Assembly (NCBI RefSeq): GCF_003116835.1
Contig: NZ_BFFO01000011.1
Coordinates: forward strand, 1-46,282
Direction of reading: 5' to 3'
DNA from: Lactococcus termiticola
GTDB taxonomy: Bacteria; Bacillota; Bacilli; Lactobacillales; Streptococcaceae
DNA: 46,282 nt
Part shown: in pieces, positions 28,739 to 38,202 of the stretch
How positions within the stretch are numbered: the first letter of the stretch is position 1
Layout: each line of letters starts with the position of its first letter
Made by a program: the position numbers and the translations under genes
The notes under the pieces: generated by a model
What the model saw: the letters and a program-made list of their open reading frames with translations, nothing else
Databases searched by the model: none
What the model was told of the DNA's origin: nothing

Positions 28739-29611
28739 TTAAGCCTTCGTCACAAAGACTTCTTCCATCAGGCGACGACCTGTTGGTGTTTGTGCCAGAC
28801 CGCCTTCAGCCGTCTCACGGAAGGCAGATGGCAGAGTCCGTCCGACATTATACATACAAGTCACGACTTCATCAACAGGAATCACTGGAGCCACGCCAGC
28901 CAGGGCCATATCGGCTGAAATCATGGCCTGTGAGGCACCCATGGCATTACGGTGGACACAAGGGACCTCAACGAGGCCGGCCACAGGGTCACAGATCAGG
29001 CCCAGCATGTTTTGCAGGGTCAGGGCAATGGCGTAGCCCGCCTGCTCAGCCGTCCCGCCAGCCGCGATGACAAGTGCAGCAGACGACATGGCAGCGGCCG
29101 ATCCGACCTCAGCCTGACAGCCACCTTCAGCCCCGGAAATCGTGGCATTGTTGGCAATAGCCAAGCCAAAGGCACCCGCCGTGAACAAGAACTCAATCTG
29201 CTCTTCATGGCTCAAGAGCAGGCGTTTGATGGCAGCCCGAAGGACCCCAGGCATACAACCCGCAGAGCCTGCCGTCGGTGTCGCACAAATCAAGCCCATC
29301 TGGGCATTGACCTCATTGACTGCGACAGCGTCTCGTGCAGCTCCGAGGATGATCTCGCCAGAAAGGGTCTCGCCCTTGTTGATGTATTCGTTCATCTTCT
29401 TGGCATCGCCACCGGTCAGGCCAGTCAGAGATTTCTCGCCCTTAAGGCCTTCTTCAATAGCCCCCTTCATGGTCAGGAGATTGCGTTCCATGAGCTCCCA
29501 AATCTGCTCCCGGTCACGGCCTGACTGCTCCATTTCCTCAGCAATCATGAGCTCTGCGATGCTTTTATAGTTTTTACTTTCTTCGATCAAATCTGAAATT
29601 GTCACAAACAT
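28739..29611 (-). CDS. sdaAA: L-serine ammonia-lyase, iron-sulfur-dependent, alpha subunit
   Basis: A 290-residue catalytic subunit that deaminates L-serine to pyruvate and ammonia with an oxygen-sensitive [4Fe-4S] cluster. Recognisable segments are TPTAGSAGCMPGVL, EGGCQAEVGSAAAMSSAALV, LGLICDPVAGLVEVPCVHRNA and the C-terminal TCMYNVGRTLP. The Cys residues in these segments supply the cluster ligands. Length is typical for the two-subunit enzyme of Gram-positives. It follows sdaAB with a 12-base gap and shares its promoter. Confidence 0.95.
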   Translation of the reverse strand: MFVTISDLIEESKNYKSIAELMIAEEMEQSGRDREQIWELMERNLLTMKGAIEEGLKGEKSLTGLTGGDAKKMNEYINKGETLSGEIILGAARDAVAVNEVNAQMGLICATPTAGSAGCMPGVLRAAIKRLLLSHEEQIEFLFTAGAFGLAIANNATISGAEGGCQAEVGSAAAMSSAALVIAAGGTAEQAGYAIALTLQNMLGLICDPVAGLVEVPCVHRNAMGASQAMISADMALAGVAPVIPVDEVVTCMYNVGRTLPSAFRETAEGGLAQTPTGRRLMEEVFVTKA

Positions 29612-29623
29612 ATTTCTTACCCC

Positions 29624-30295
29624 TTATTGGAAAAAGTTGACAGCAAAGAGCCGTGGGAGTTCTTTCATCTCATGATAGGCTTCTTCAACATTGTTGTTGT
29701 CGACCTCAAGAATCATGATAGACTTCTCACCCTTGGCCTCACGAGTGACGCTCATCTGGGCAACGTTGATGTCATATTTTGCAAGGACATTCGACACCTG
29801 AAAGAGAATCCCTGGCACATCCTGGTGGACCAGGACAAAGGTCGGCATGCCGGCAGAGATAGAGATGTCAAAGCCATTCAGCTCAGTGACCTGAATCAGA
29901 CCACCACCGATGGAAATCCCAGTAACCGTCATTGTACGGTCACCCTTTGAGACAATCAGACGGGCAGTGTTGGGGTGGTCAGCCTTATCGTCCTTGTGGG
30001 GCACATAGCTGACTTCCATCCCTTGTTCGTAGGCAAGCTGTGGGGCATTCCGCAGGTCCTTGTCGTCTGGGTCCATGTCAAGCAAACCAGCAACCAGGGC
30101 CACATCAGTCCCGTGCCCCTTGTAGGTCTTGGCAAAAGACTCATAGAGATGGATTTCTGCCTTATCCGGTAACTCTCCAAAAATGGAGCGGACAATTTTC
30201 CCAATCCTCGCTGCACCAGCCGTGTGCGAACTACTTGGCCCAATCATCACAGGACCAATAATGTCAAAGACACTCCGATATCGCAAATTATCCAT
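29624..30295 (-). CDS. sdaAB: L-serine ammonia-lyase, iron-sulfur-dependent, beta subunit
   Basis: A 223-residue partner subunit. The first part (SVFDIIGPVMIGPSSSHTAGAARIG, residues ~8-32) is the hallmark of the family. The last ~75 residues form an ACT domain (TFVLVHQDVPGILFQVSNVLAKYDINVAQMSVTREAKG), which typically binds serine or tunes activity. GGAGG is eight bases before the ATG. It is first in the operon and lies just after a promoter with a candidate CcpA site. Confidence 0.95.
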   Translation of the reverse strand: MDNLRYRSVFDIIGPVMIGPSSSHTAGAARIGKIVRSIFGELPDKAEIHLYESFAKTYKGHGTDVALVAGLLDMDPDDKDLRNAPQLAYEQGMEVSYVPHKDDKADHPNTARLIVSKGDRTMTVTGISIGGGLIQVTELNGFDISISAGMPTFVLVHQDVPGILFQVSNVLAKYDINVAQMSVTREAKGEKSIMILEVDNNNVEEAYHEMKELPRLFAVNFFQ

Positions 30296-30316
30296 GCTTA
30301 ACCTCCAATCGCTTGC

Positions 30317-30351
30317 TGAAAGCGTTATTATTTACTAAGTGAATTATAACA
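30317..30351 (-). promoter_or_regulatory. Promoter of sdaAB-sdaAA with candidate cre site
   Basis: Extended -10 TGTTATAAT (30351-30343) on the minus strand. A cre-like sequence TGAAAGCGTTATTA (30317-30330, plus strand) matches TGWNANCGNTNWCA except at the C of the last CA. It lies at about +6 to +19, where CcpA would act as a roadblock when sugar is plentiful. Confidence 0.6.
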
Positions 30352-30401
30352 CTTTTTCGGTTGGCTGGCTAGTCTTATCTTGAGCTTTTCTGCTAATAGG
30401 G

Positions 30402-30545
30402 CGGGCTTGCTCCGCTTCAGAAGGCGGGGATTGGCTGTGTGGCCAGAAGCAAACCGATTCACGGTCTCATACCTAAATTGGGAGCCTTACGGTCTCCCAA
30501 TTTTACTATTTACACAGCCATTCCCCGCCTTCTAAGCCTTCGCCC
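30402..30545 (-). repeat. Structured intergenic element E
   Basis: Read on the minus strand: an outer stem of 22 bp with one mismatch (30533-30512 with 30440-30419); hairpin 1 AAATTGGGAG/CTCCCAATTT with loop ACCGTAAGG; a 7-base linker AGGTATG; hairpin 2 AGACCG/CGGTTT; then GCTTCTGGCC into the outer stem. Element F has the same plan with different paired bases. There is no coding potential. It lies upstream of the sdaAB promoter. Confidence 0.85.
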
Positions 30546-30620
30546 GACACTTGGGTTTTTACATAATTTATTACCATGATAAAGAATCTAAGATATAAGC
30601 CAAACAATCTTCAGGTAGAA

Positions 30621-30760
30621 GTGGAGCGGAGGAAAACAGGGCAATTTGCAGTGAAAACTGGCAACTCCAGAGACCGTAAGGGCTCTGGAGTTAGCAATGG
30701 AAGGGCAAAGCCCTTCGCTTGCGGCCACACTGCAAATTGCCCTGGTTTCCGTAGCGGAAC
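30621..30760 (+). repeat. Structured intergenic element F
   Basis: Outer arms at 30631-30653 and 30728-30750 pair over 22 of 23 positions. Hairpin 1 is AACTCCAGAG/CTCTGGAGTT with loop ACCGTAAGGG (30663-30692). A linker AGCAATG follows, then hairpin 2 GAAGGGC/GCCCTTC with loop AAA (30700-30716) and linker GCTTGCGGC. Same architecture as E, opposite orientation. Between E and F (30546-30620) I see nothing definite. Confidence 0.85.
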
Positions 30761-30775
30761 GACCCAAAAATCAAG

Positions 30776-30797
30776 AAAAAAAGACCTCTAAAGGCCT
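30776..30797 (-). terminator. Terminator of ndh
   Basis: AAGGCCT, TTAG, AGGTCTT (one wobble) on the minus strand is followed by a T run, about 10 bases past the ndh stop. Confidence 0.8.
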
Positions 30798-30806
30798 TAT
30801 TCTCTA

Positions 30807-32054
30807 TTAAACTTCTCCGTGATTAAAGAGTTGGTCTTTAATATACTTGAAGAAGTATTTGCCTGAACGAATTTCAAAGGTATAAACAAGGTAAACCATG
30901 TGCTTCATAAAGTTGGCGGCTGTACCTGTGAATTTCATGTTTCCAGCTTTACCTACGGCATAACGTGAGCCGACTGAAACGAAAGTGCCACGGTAGTGAC
31001 CTTCGAAAGCAACTTTTTGTCCGCCTTTGATTTCAGCTATGATGTTTGTTGCTGCCACAGCACCTGTTTGTTCAGCTGCTTCAACGATTTGTGGTTGTGG
31101 ACGTCCGTCAACGATAAAGCCTGAAACGTCACCGGCAACATAGACTCCTTGACCTTCGTAGCCGATCGCTTCCATTTGTGCATTTGCTGAAAGACGATGA
31201 CCACGCTCAGTTTCATTGAGGTGGTATTTTCCTGCTTCAAGATTTCCTTGAACACCCGTTGTCCAGAACAAGGTGTATCCTGGGATTTCTTTAGCAACTT
31301 TTTCTTCGTCACGTCCACCAACATTTACCATAATATGGTCTTCAGCAACGGCTGTAATCCCATGATTTACCAAGATGTTGATGTTCTTAGATTCCATGTA
31401 AGCTTTCGCTTTATCTGCCAAATCACGATCCAAAACATTCATGATTGTAGGCATCATTTCAACGACATTGATGGTAAATTCTGACTCAGGAATACCATAT
31501 TTTTTAGAAGCTTTACGGCGCCAGTCGATCAATTCACCTGCAAGCTCAATCCCTGTGAAACCTGAACCTGCGACTGAGAATGTCAAAATTTTCTTACGTT
31601 CATCAGCATCAGTTTCTTTTTGAGCTTTTTGAACCATTTCTTTCAAACGGGCTTTGATGCGGAGCGCATCATCCATGCCCCACAAAGTATAGCCGTATTC
31701 TTTAACACCAGGCACACCAAAGTCATTTGGTTCAGCACCGATAGAGACCACGACGAAATCATAGTCATAGCTTGCCTTCTCAGTGATGACTTTCTTATTG
31801 GCTTCATCAATTTCGACCACGCTGTCTTGGACCAGGCTCACATTTTTGAACTTGCCAATCGTGTGCTTGAGTTCATATTTGACCGCATCTTCTTTGACAC
31901 GGCTCGCTGCTACTTCGTGGAGCTGAGTCATTGAAGTCTGATAGCTATGCTTATCAATGACTGTGATTTCAGCATCTTTCAGACTCTTTGCCAACTTACG
32001 GGTCGCAGAGACACCTGCAAAACCAGCACCAATAACAACAATTTTCTTAGACAT
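30807..32054 (-). CDS. ndh: Type II NADH dehydrogenase (NDH-2)
   Basis: A 415-residue membrane-associated flavoprotein that passes electrons from NADH to quinone without pumping protons. The FAD-binding VVIGAGFAG is at residues 6-14, the second Rossmann motif at VAGSGFTGIELAGEL (~165-180), and the FAD/quinone segment at GVYVAGDVSGF (~300). The tail (NFMKHMVYLVYTFEIRSGKYFFKYIKDQL) is the amphipathic membrane-binding part. In Lactococcus such enzymes (noxA/noxB) serve respiration with added haem. GGAG nine bases upstream supports the ATG. It is monocistronic. Confidence 0.93.
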   Translation of the reverse strand: MSKKIVVIGAGFAGVSATRKLAKSLKDAEITVIDKHSYQTSMTQLHEVAASRVKEDAVKYELKHTIGKFKNVSLVQDSVVEIDEANKKVITEKASYDYDFVVVSIGAEPNDFGVPGVKEYGYTLWGMDDALRIKARLKEMVQKAQKETDADERKKILTFSVAGSGFTGIELAGELIDWRRKASKKYGIPESEFTINVVEMMPTIMNVLDRDLADKAKAYMESKNINILVNHGITAVAEDHIMVNVGGRDEEKVAKEIPGYTLFWTTGVQGNLEAGKYHLNETERGHRLSANAQMEAIGYEGQGVYVAGDVSGFIVDGRPQPQIVEAAEQTGAVAATNIIAEIKGGQKVAFEGHYRGTFVSVGSRYAVGKAGNMKFTGTAANFMKHMVYLVYTFEIRSGKYFFKYIKDQLFNHGEV

Positions 32055-32117
32055 CTAAGTGTTCTCCTATATTTAATACATTTACAAGTTTGTGAAAATG
32101 TGAATTTTCCTCATTAA

Positions 32118-32146
32118 ATTATATCCTTTTCCTTTTTTTTTATCAA
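32118..32146 (-). promoter_or_regulatory. Promoter of ndh
   Basis: TTGATA (32146-32141), a 17-base A-rich spacer and TATAAT (32123-32118) on the minus strand. Confidence 0.8.
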
Positions 32147-32167
32147 TTATTTGAATTGCAAATTTAA

Positions 32168-32193
32168 GAAAAAGCCTGTCATAGACAGGCTCT
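32168..32193 (-). terminator. Terminator of the 32212-32574 gene
   Basis: AGCCTGTC and GACAGGCT form an 8-bp stem with a short loop, followed by TTTTTCTT on the minus strand. Confidence 0.9.
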
Positions 32194-32211
32194 AAAATAT
32201 GAACGGGTCGC

Positions 32212-32574
32212 TTAGACCGTCACCGTCTCCATCACTGAGCGTTTCACGACCGTTTCAGCCATGCCGAGGCTCTTGGCAAAGGGAATAATATACTCGAGAT
32301 GTTCTTCCAGGTCTTCTGTTTTCACACAAGACATCCGACTACAGCCATTTTGCACCTCGATGGTCACCATGTGGTCGTCATCAATGAAGAGGTGGACGCA
32401 GTCACAGTCGCCCTGATGGATGGAAACACCAAGGACTGTCCCGTCCTCTAACTCACAGGTCTGAGCCCCGTGAAGGTAGGAATCCACGACCAATTTCATA
32501 ATTTCATTGTCAACAGAATTTGTCTTAGGCATCTTGTAATCATGCACGTCGTGTGCAATGTGTTTCATTCTCAT
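32212..32574 (-). CDS. Small cysteine-containing protein of unknown function
   Basis: I do not recognise this 120-residue protein. It is acidic, with GDCDCVHLF, EVQNGCSRMSCVKTEDLEEH and a His-rich start (MKHIAHDVHDYKMP). The Cys and His residues could bind a metal or act in redox, but no known site is visible. The ATG at 32574 is chosen because AAAGGAG lies five bases upstream; the frame could be read from a TTG at 32589, which has none. It stands alone, with its own terminator and an extended -10 box. Confidence 0.8.
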   Translation of the reverse strand: MRMKHIAHDVHDYKMPKTNSVDNEIMKLVVDSYLHGAQTCELEDGTVLGVSIHQGDCDCVHLFIDDDHMVTIEVQNGCSRMSCVKTEDLEEHLEYIIPFAKSLGMAETVVKRSVMETVTV

Positions 32575-32613
32575 CTTAGCTCCTTTCAAAAGCTCTGATT
32601 TATCTTTAAATCC

Positions 32614-32622
32614 ATTTTAACA
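32614..32622 (-). promoter_or_regulatory. Extended -10 promoter of the unknown 120-residue protein
   Basis: TGTTAAAAT on the minus strand, about 40 bases upstream of the ATG at 32574. A weak TTGTTC lies 16 bases further up. Confidence 0.45.
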
Positions 32623-32715
32623 GAGAAGATTATGAGAACAAAATGAAATACATGAGATAAAAATGAGCTCGAATGATACCAAAAAGCAGGACCAGCCGGC
32701 CCTGCCTTCCTAAAA

Positions 32716-33507
32716 TCAAAGACTGTCTAAAAAATCTAAGACTTTTTGATTAAATTTTTTCGCATCTTCAATATGGAGAATATGCCCACAGCCCTCAAAA
32801 ATCAGAGCTTCAGACTTGGGATGCCCCTGAAGGTCCAGTGAAGCCACAGCATGCTCTGGCGGGAAAATCGGCGACTCGCCACCCGCCAAGAATAAATGGG
32901 GCGTCGTCTCCCGCTTGAGATTCTCCCGCCAGTCCTGCAGAATCACATTTTGCAAGAGTGGCTGGAAACGCCTAAAGTCAAAGGGATACATCCCCTTGCC
33001 CAGAATCCGCTTGGTCTCGTCTGAGAGCTGTTTCTGGGTCAGCTTGGTCCGGGGGAAATCCCTCATAAAGTCAGTCAGAGCGGCCAGCTCATAACCCCAG
33101 CCATCGAGCCAACTATCCGCCTTCAAGAAGCAAGGCCCCTGGTCTTCTGTGACAACCGCCAGAATGCCCCCGTCAGTATAGAGCTCTTCAAAGGCCATGA
33201 TAGTCGCCGCCCCCATAGAGTGGCCAACAAGAATCGGCTGGCGAATCTCCAAGCCGTCTAGCAACTCTTTCAGGTCCTGGGCCAAGCGATGAATCGTCAA
33301 GCCATAATCTACCCTATCACTGGCCCCATGGCTCCGGTGGTCATAGGTCAGAACCTGATAACCAGCCTCCACAAAGTCTTCCAGCTGGAAATGCCAGGTC
33401 ACCTCGCTCGAAGAATAGCCACCAATCAAGACCATCGTCCCTTTAGTAGCTTCTCCATAAAGATGATAATTCAATTTTATCCCGTCGTTAGTGGTAAAAA
33501 CTGTCAT
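32716..33507 (-). CDS. Alpha/beta hydrolase
   Basis: A 263-residue hydrolase of the alpha/beta fold. The nucleophile Ser97 lies in VGHSMGA. The His of the triad is in GCGHILHIEDA near the C-terminus and the oxyanion loop at LIGGYSSS (~27-34). The pattern TYDHRSHGASDR fits the haloperoxidase/esterase branch. The substrate cannot be told. It is downstream of the dipeptidase gene by eight bases and is probably in the cca-pepD operon. Confidence 0.88.
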   Translation of the reverse strand: MTVFTTNDGIKLNYHLYGEATKGTMVLIGGYSSSEVTWHFQLEDFVEAGYQVLTYDHRSHGASDRVDYGLTIHRLAQDLKELLDGLEIRQPILVGHSMGAATIMAFEELYTDGGILAVVTEDQGPCFLKADSWLDGWGYELAALTDFMRDFPRTKLTQKQLSDETKRILGKGMYPFDFRRFQPLLQNVILQDWRENLKRETTPHLFLAGGESPIFPPEHAVASLDLQGHPKSEALIFEGCGHILHIEDAKKFNQKVLDFLDSL

Positions 33508-33515
33508 TCTAATCC

Positions 33516-34922
33516 TTAATCGTTAAAGTCAAAACGCAATTTCATATTTGCTGAACCCAGGATGACCAGGCGACCCAGCAATTCACGTTGGGCCTCAAAG
33601 GCAAGCTCAGCCATCTTTTCATTGGCTTCCTGAAGCTCAGCAGCCCTTGTCGCTATCTTATCCGTCTCAGCTTGGATAGCACGGAGCTTACCACCTGTTT
33701 CCAGTGCGTACATGTCACGCAGGTCGACAAAGAGGTTGTAGTTGCTATCGCCAAGAACAGCTGTCGTCGCTGAGAGCCAGTACATATTGGTTGGGTCGTA
33801 GTTGCCGGTCGCATCACGGTATGAGGCTGGCGTATCTTCCACGTTGGTGTAGAATGGCACAACATGGTTGAAGGTATTGGCACCAAAGGCCAGCCATTGC
33901 ACTCCTGCGAGGGCCTCAGGGACATTGTTGCGGACCTGGAGAATGTGGACGCTGTGGTTACGGTTGATCCCAATCGGACGGAAAAGCTTGCTCTCTTCTT
34001 CAGTGTTGGTCGTGCCGTAAGGGTCGTACTTGGTATTCTCAAAATGGCTAGAGAGCAGGACCTTGACATCTTCGACAGAAATCTTTTGGCTGGCCTTGAC
34101 AATGAAAGGCAGATCATGGTCTTGAGGGTCTTCAGTGACGTGTCCCAAGAGCTTTTGGCCATACCAGGTCCGAGGGTTGTTGTAGACCGTGTCCTTGATG
34201 CTTGATGAACCAAAGATGTGACGGAGGTTGTAATTGCCGTCCAGGTCTGGGTTCAAGAGATTGTCATCAATCAGGGCTTTCAAATCTGAAGAAGCCAAAT
34301 AATTTGCAGTATCATTAAAATCAAAATGGTCAATGTTCATCCGGTTTGGAGCGACAACATAGCTGTCGTCTGGAATCCGGACCGCAGCCCAGTGATGACC
34401 ACCGATAGTTTCCAACCACCAGACCTCATCCTTGTCAGCAAAAGCGATGCCGTTAGGCTCATAAGTTCCGTATTCGGCCAAGAGGCTACCGAGTCGTTCC
34501 ACACCTTCTCGGGCAGAGTGGATGTAGGGCAGGACAATCGTCACGATGTCTTCTTCTCCCATGCCATTTTCGACATAGGGGTCAAGACCCAAAATCCGGC
34601 TGTTGGTCGTGATGGTCTCTGTCGCTGACATGGCGACATTGTCAGAGTTAATACCGGCCGCAGCCCAGATACCACTGTCAAGGACTGCGTTAGGTGTGGA
34701 GGTATAACGCATAGGATTTTCAGGTAGGTCAATTTCAAGACCGCTCAGGACCGCCTTATAGTAGCGGGGTTGCTCGTCAGGATGCACGACGACAAAACGT
34801 TGAGCATCCAATGCTTCGTGGCCGTCGTCATTGCGGGCAATCAGGGTTGAGCCATCAAGGGTCGCATTTTTACCTGCCAGCACAGTTGTACATGAACCTT
34901 TTGGTCTTTGATTGATTTTCAT
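33516..34922 (-). CDS. pepD: C69-family dipeptidase
   Basis: A 468-residue cytosolic dipeptidase of the Ntn-hydrolase type. Cys11 ([18 protein letters not shown]) would be the N-terminal nucleophile after removal of the first residues. Family segments [17 protein letters not shown] and [19 protein letters not shown] are present, and length matches lactobacillal PepD. It releases amino acids from dipeptides taken up during growth on protein. It overlaps cca by four bases (ATGA). Confidence 0.93.
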   Translation of the reverse strand: MKINQRPKGSCTTVLAGKNATLDGSTLIARNDDGHEALDAQRFVVVHPDEQPRYYKAVLSGLEIDLPENPMRYTSTPNAVLDSGIWAAAGINSDNVAMSATETITTNSRILGLDPYVENGMGEEDIVTIVLPYIHSAREGVERLGSLLAEYGTYEPNGIAFADKDEVWWLETIGGHHWAAVRIPDDSYVVAPNRMNIDHFDFNDTANYLASSDLKALIDDNLLNPDLDGNYNLRHIFGSSSIKDTVYNNPRTWYGQKLLGHVTEDPQDHDLPFIVKASQKISVEDVKVLLSSHFENTKYDPYGTTNTEEESKLFRPIGINRNHSVHILQVRNNVPEALAGVQWLAFGANTFNHVVPFYTNVEDTPASYRDATGNYDPTNMYWLSATTAVLGDSNYNLFVDLRDMYALETGGKLRAIQAETDKIATRAAELQEANEKMAELAFEAQRELLGRLVILGSANMKLRFDFND

Positions 34923-36115
34923 TTGAGTTCCTCCTTGGCAAAGGCGAGAATCGCTTCCCGCTCATTGCTGATTTTATTGTTAACAATTTGATGTTCAATG
35001 GCCTTGAGCAGTTGACCAAGCTCTGGGCCAGGTGTGATATTGCAGGCAGCCATCAGCTCTTTTCCACTCAGGGCAAGCTCTGATTTGTCGTGGATTTGAA
35101 GACTGGCGTCGAGATTCTTAGCACGACCTTTTTCTATCGCTAATCCTTCGGCCTGCTTGAGCTCATCGACAAGCCCAGCCGTGTCCAGGCCATATTGGTA
35201 AATGCTCTCCAGCGTCCAGGCCTCCAGCTGATAGGCTGAGACAATGTCCGTGACCTTTTTTATAAAGGCATTGGAGCATTTCCATTTGCGGAGAATTGCC
35301 TTGAGCCCTGGACTCTCCTGCTTGACATAGATGGCTGACCAGGCCTGCTCGGCATTCTGAAATTGGAAGTTGCCATAGGCAGAAAGCATGGCCTCAAGGC
35401 CAGAGAGCTCTAGCTCTATCAGGTGCTGATAGGCCTGGCTTCTGATGAGGGCTTCAAGGCCTCTGGCCCAGTGCTCAGCCGTCAAGAGCTTGTCCAGCTC
35501 AATGAAAATCCGCTCGACAGAAATTTTTTCCAATAATGGAGCACAGGCCTTCATGGCCTCGAAGGTCGAGTCCTCTATCTCAAAGTCAAGCGTGGCTGAA
35601 AAGCGCATGGCTCTCATGATTCTAAGGGCATCTTCATTGAAGCGTTCCGAGGCAGCACCGACCGCCCGGATTTTCTTGGCCTCAAGGTCTGCAAGGCCGT
35701 CAAACTGGTCGATGATATTGCCATGAATATCGCAGGCAAAGGCATTGATGGTAAAGTCCCTACGTTTCAGGTCTTCAGACAGGTCTCTGACAAAGTCGAC
35801 ATGGTCGGGCCGCCGATAGTCGGTGTAGGTCGACTCGGTCCGGAAAGTCGTGACCTCATAGTGCTCTTCTTCTGAACGTCCAGCCAGGACCAGGACCGTC
35901 CCGTGCTCGATCCCGATATCAATCGTATAGGGAAAAATCTTCTTGATTTCTTGCGGATAGGCCGAAGTCGCAATATCTACATCGTGAATAGGCCGGCCTA
36001 GAAGGACATCTCGGACACTCCCACCTACAAAATAAGCCTCAAAGCCGGCCGCAATGATTTTTTCCAATACTGGCTTGGCCCGCTCAAATTCAAGAGGCAA
36101 CTGATCAATCTTCAT
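34919..36115 (-). CDS. cca: CCA tRNA nucleotidyltransferase
   Basis: A 398-residue class II enzyme that adds CCA to tRNA 3' ends. The nucleotidyltransferase motif [20 protein letters not shown] holds the metal-binding Asp45 and Asp47. [12 protein letters not shown] (~112-123) and [16 protein letters not shown] (~155-170) are the usual ATP and base-selection segments. A C-terminal helical tRNA-binding part follows. It is upstream of pepD and overlaps it by four bases. Confidence 0.95.
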   Translation of the reverse strand: MKIDQLPLEFERAKPVLEKIIAAGFEAYFVGGSVRDVLLGRPIHDVDIATSAYPQEIKKIFPYTIDIGIEHGTVLVLAGRSEEEHYEVTTFRTESTYTDYRRPDHVDFVRDLSEDLKRRDFTINAFACDIHGNIIDQFDGLADLEAKKIRAVGAASERFNEDALRIMRAMRFSATLDFEIEDSTFEAMKACAPLLEKISVERIFIELDKLLTAEHWARGLEALIRSQAYQHLIELELSGLEAMLSAYGNFQFQNAEQAWSAIYVKQESPGLKAILRKWKCSNAFIKKVTDIVSAYQLEAWTLESIYQYGLDTAGLVDELKQAEGLAIEKGRAKNLDASLQIHDKSELALSGKELMAACNITPGPELGQLLKAIEHQIVNNKISNEREAILAFAKEELK

Positions 36116-36142
36116 AAGTCCTATTTTATCAAATTTTCAATT

Positions 36143-36170
36143 AAAAAAGGGAAGTCCGAGGGAACTTCCG
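36143..36170 (-). terminator. Terminator after degV
   Basis: GGAAGT and ACTTCC form a stem on the minus strand followed by CTTTTTT, separating degV from cca. Confidence 0.8.
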
Positions 36171-36185
36171 CTAATAAAATAATCG

Positions 36186-37028
36186 CTATTTTTTAGGACT
36201 CATGGCATAGGCCAGGGCACCAAGGCCTAGATGGGTCACGATGACTGGGCCAAAGCTAACTTTCTCCACATCTGGAAAGCCTTGTTCAATGGCGTAGTCA
36301 TAAAGTTCTTGGGCCTGTTCATCCGCTTCAGCATGGATAATAAAGATTTTATGCTTTTCCTTATCTCCAAATTTGAGCAAGAGCTTCTTCAGCTCTGCCA
36401 TGGACTTCTTCTGGGTCCTGACCTTGTCGTAGACTTCGACATTTCCATCTTCGGAAAATTGAAGAATCGGCTTGATATTAAGCAGACTGCCGAGAATTTC
36501 TCCGCCTTTAGACAGGCGACCTCCCTTGGCCAGCCAATGCAGGTCGTCGACCAGCATAAAGGCGTAGTCGTTATCAATCTGGTACTGCAAGAAGCTGAGG
36601 ACTTCGTCAAAACTCTTACCTGCCGCAGCCATATCCAGTGCCTGCTCAGCCATAAAACCCAGAGGGCTCGATGTGATGAGTGAGTCTGGGAATTTAATTT
36701 CCATTTCTGGAAATTCGTCCTGCAGGTAGAAGATATTTTGGTAAAAGCCAGAAATCCCTGAGCTCAAAAAGAGGCCAATGACATGGCTATAGCCCTTTTC
36801 CTGCAAGGATTTTAAGAGCTCTGATAAAACGGCAACACTAGGCTGGGCAGTCTTTGGGACATCCTTGCCCGCCCGCATAAGCTCGTACCAGTCTTCGTGC
36901 GTCATCTTTGAAGGCTCATAGTCTATTCCATCAATGGAAATAGGAATTTCTAAACGATAGAGGTCTGCATGCTCCAAGTAGTTGCTAGCAATATCTGCAG
37001 AACTATCTGTAATTACTGCTAATTTCAT
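36186..37028 (-). CDS. DegV family fatty-acid-binding protein
   Basis: A 280-residue protein with the DegV start KLAVITDSSADI and lipid-contact segments LFLSSGISGFYQN and GPVIVTHLGLGALAYA. Family members bind a fatty acid and, as FakB, deliver it to FakA kinase. No FakA gene is in the window. The ATG at 37028 is preferred to 37034 because it gives the family N-terminus and has AAGGA at good spacing. It is nine bases after the DUF1149 gene and likely cotranscribed. Confidence 0.9.
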   Translation of the reverse strand: MKLAVITDSSADIASNYLEHADLYRLEIPISIDGIDYEPSKMTHEDWYELMRAGKDVPKTAQPSVAVLSELLKSLQEKGYSHVIGLFLSSGISGFYQNIFYLQDEFPEMEIKFPDSLITSSPLGFMAEQALDMAAAGKSFDEVLSFLQYQIDNDYAFMLVDDLHWLAKGGRLSKGGEILGSLLNIKPILQFSEDGNVEVYDKVRTQKKSMAELKKLLLKFGDKEKHKIFIIHAEADEQAQELYDYAIEQGFPDVEKVSFGPVIVTHLGLGALAYAMSPKK

Positions 37029-37036
37029 AGTCATCC

Positions 37037-37432
37037 TTAAAATTCAAGTTGAATACCGGGTTGGTCCAGTGCAATCTCAGTGTTTTCGTAGACCAGGCGT
37101 TTGAGGAGGTCAAAGAGAGGTGCTGCGAGCTGTTCCATGTCTTCTTGGGTGAGTTCGTCTTGTTCTGAGATTTTTTGATTTTTTACAATGTTGACCTGGC
37201 TCAAGAGGCCTGAAATCACAAAGGCGTCCATTGGGAGCATGTACTGGAGGATGACCGCAATTCCGGTATCTTCTTCGGCAATGCCTCCTTCAAGTTCCTT
37301 AGGATCAAGGAGCTGAAGGTTCACGTTCATTGCGTTTTCTGGTGCCCCGTTTTCTTTTTCCCATTCCAGGTTTCGAGTATCAAAGTGAAATTGATTGACG
37401 ATTTCTTGTTTACGTTCGAGTGTTAAAGCCAT
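37037..37432 (-). CDS. DUF1149 family protein
   Basis: A 131-residue acidic cytosolic protein with the DUF1149 pattern: LERKQEIVNQFHFDTRNLEWEKENG at the start and ..LAAPLFDLLKRLVYENTEIALDQPGIQLEF at the end. It occurs in streptococci and lactococci, often near degV or SecB-like contexts. Its function is unknown. It follows trmD by 35 bases. Confidence 0.85.
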   Translation of the reverse strand: MALTLERKQEIVNQFHFDTRNLEWEKENGAPENAMNVNLQLLDPKELEGGIAEEDTGIAVILQYMLPMDAFVISGLLSQVNIVKNQKISEQDELTQEDMEQLAAPLFDLLKRLVYENTEIALDQPGIQLEF

Positions 37433-37467
37433 TTGATTTGCTTCCTTTTCTATATTTTTCTATTTTA

Positions 37468-38202
37468 TCATAATTCAGGATTTTCAGCTTGAGCCCTGAG
37501 TTGACTTAAAATCTTTGCTTCTTCTGGATTCGCATCGTAGTTTTCCAGTAGGTCAGGCCGGCGTTCCAGGGTCTTTCTTAAACTTTCCGTCAATCTCCAT
37601 TTACGGATATTTTCATGATGGCCACTCATCAAGACATCTGGCACTTTCAGCCCTCGGAAGTCCTCAGGCCGGGTGTACTGGGGATACTCCAGGAGGCCTG
37701 AAGAAAAGCTGTCGTCCTCGTGGCTGGCCTGCTTGCCTAAAACTCCTGGAATCAGGCGGACAACACTGTCAATCATCGTCGTCGCTGCAACCTCGCCACC
37801 GGTAAGGACAAAGTCTCCTAGCGAGACCTCATCGGTCACCAGACTCTTAATCCGCTCGTCATAGCCTTCGTAGTGGCCACAGATGAAGACTAGCTGTTCT
37901 TCTTGGGCCAGCTCTTCAGCCATCTTCTGGTCAAAACGCTTACCAGCAGGGTCCATCAGGATGACCCGGGCCCCATCGTGAGGAATCTTGTCCATGGTGT
38001 CAAAGATGGGCTGGGGCATCAGCAACATGCCTTGCCCACCGCCGTAAGGCATATCATCCACATGCTTCTGCTTGTTATCTGCATTTTCCCGAAAGTCGTG
38101 CTTATGAATTTCGACAATTTCCTTTTCCTGGGCCTTGCCGACGATGGACTGGTCAAGTGGGCTGAACATCTCAGGAAAAATCGTTAGAATATCAATCCTC
38201 AT
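37468..38202 (-). CDS. trmD: tRNA (guanine37-N1)-methyltransferase
   Basis: A 244-residue SPOUT enzyme that methylates G37 next to the anticodon using S-adenosylmethionine. The start [44 protein letters not shown] and the trefoil-knot YFD-like segment [16 protein letters not shown] are all present. It overlaps rimM (TGATG), as in many Firmicutes. Confidence 0.97.
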   Translation of the reverse strand: MRIDILTIFPEMFSPLDQSIVGKAQEKEIVEIHKHDFRENADNKQKHVDDMPYGGGQGMLLMPQPIFDTMDKIPHDGARVILMDPAGKRFDQKMAEELAQEEQLVFICGHYEGYDERIKSLVTDEVSLGDFVLTGGEVAATTMIDSVVRLIPGVLGKQASHEDDSFSSGLLEYPQYTRPEDFRGLKVPDVLMSGHHENIRKWRLTESLRKTLERRPDLLENYDANPEEAKILSQLRAQAENPEL

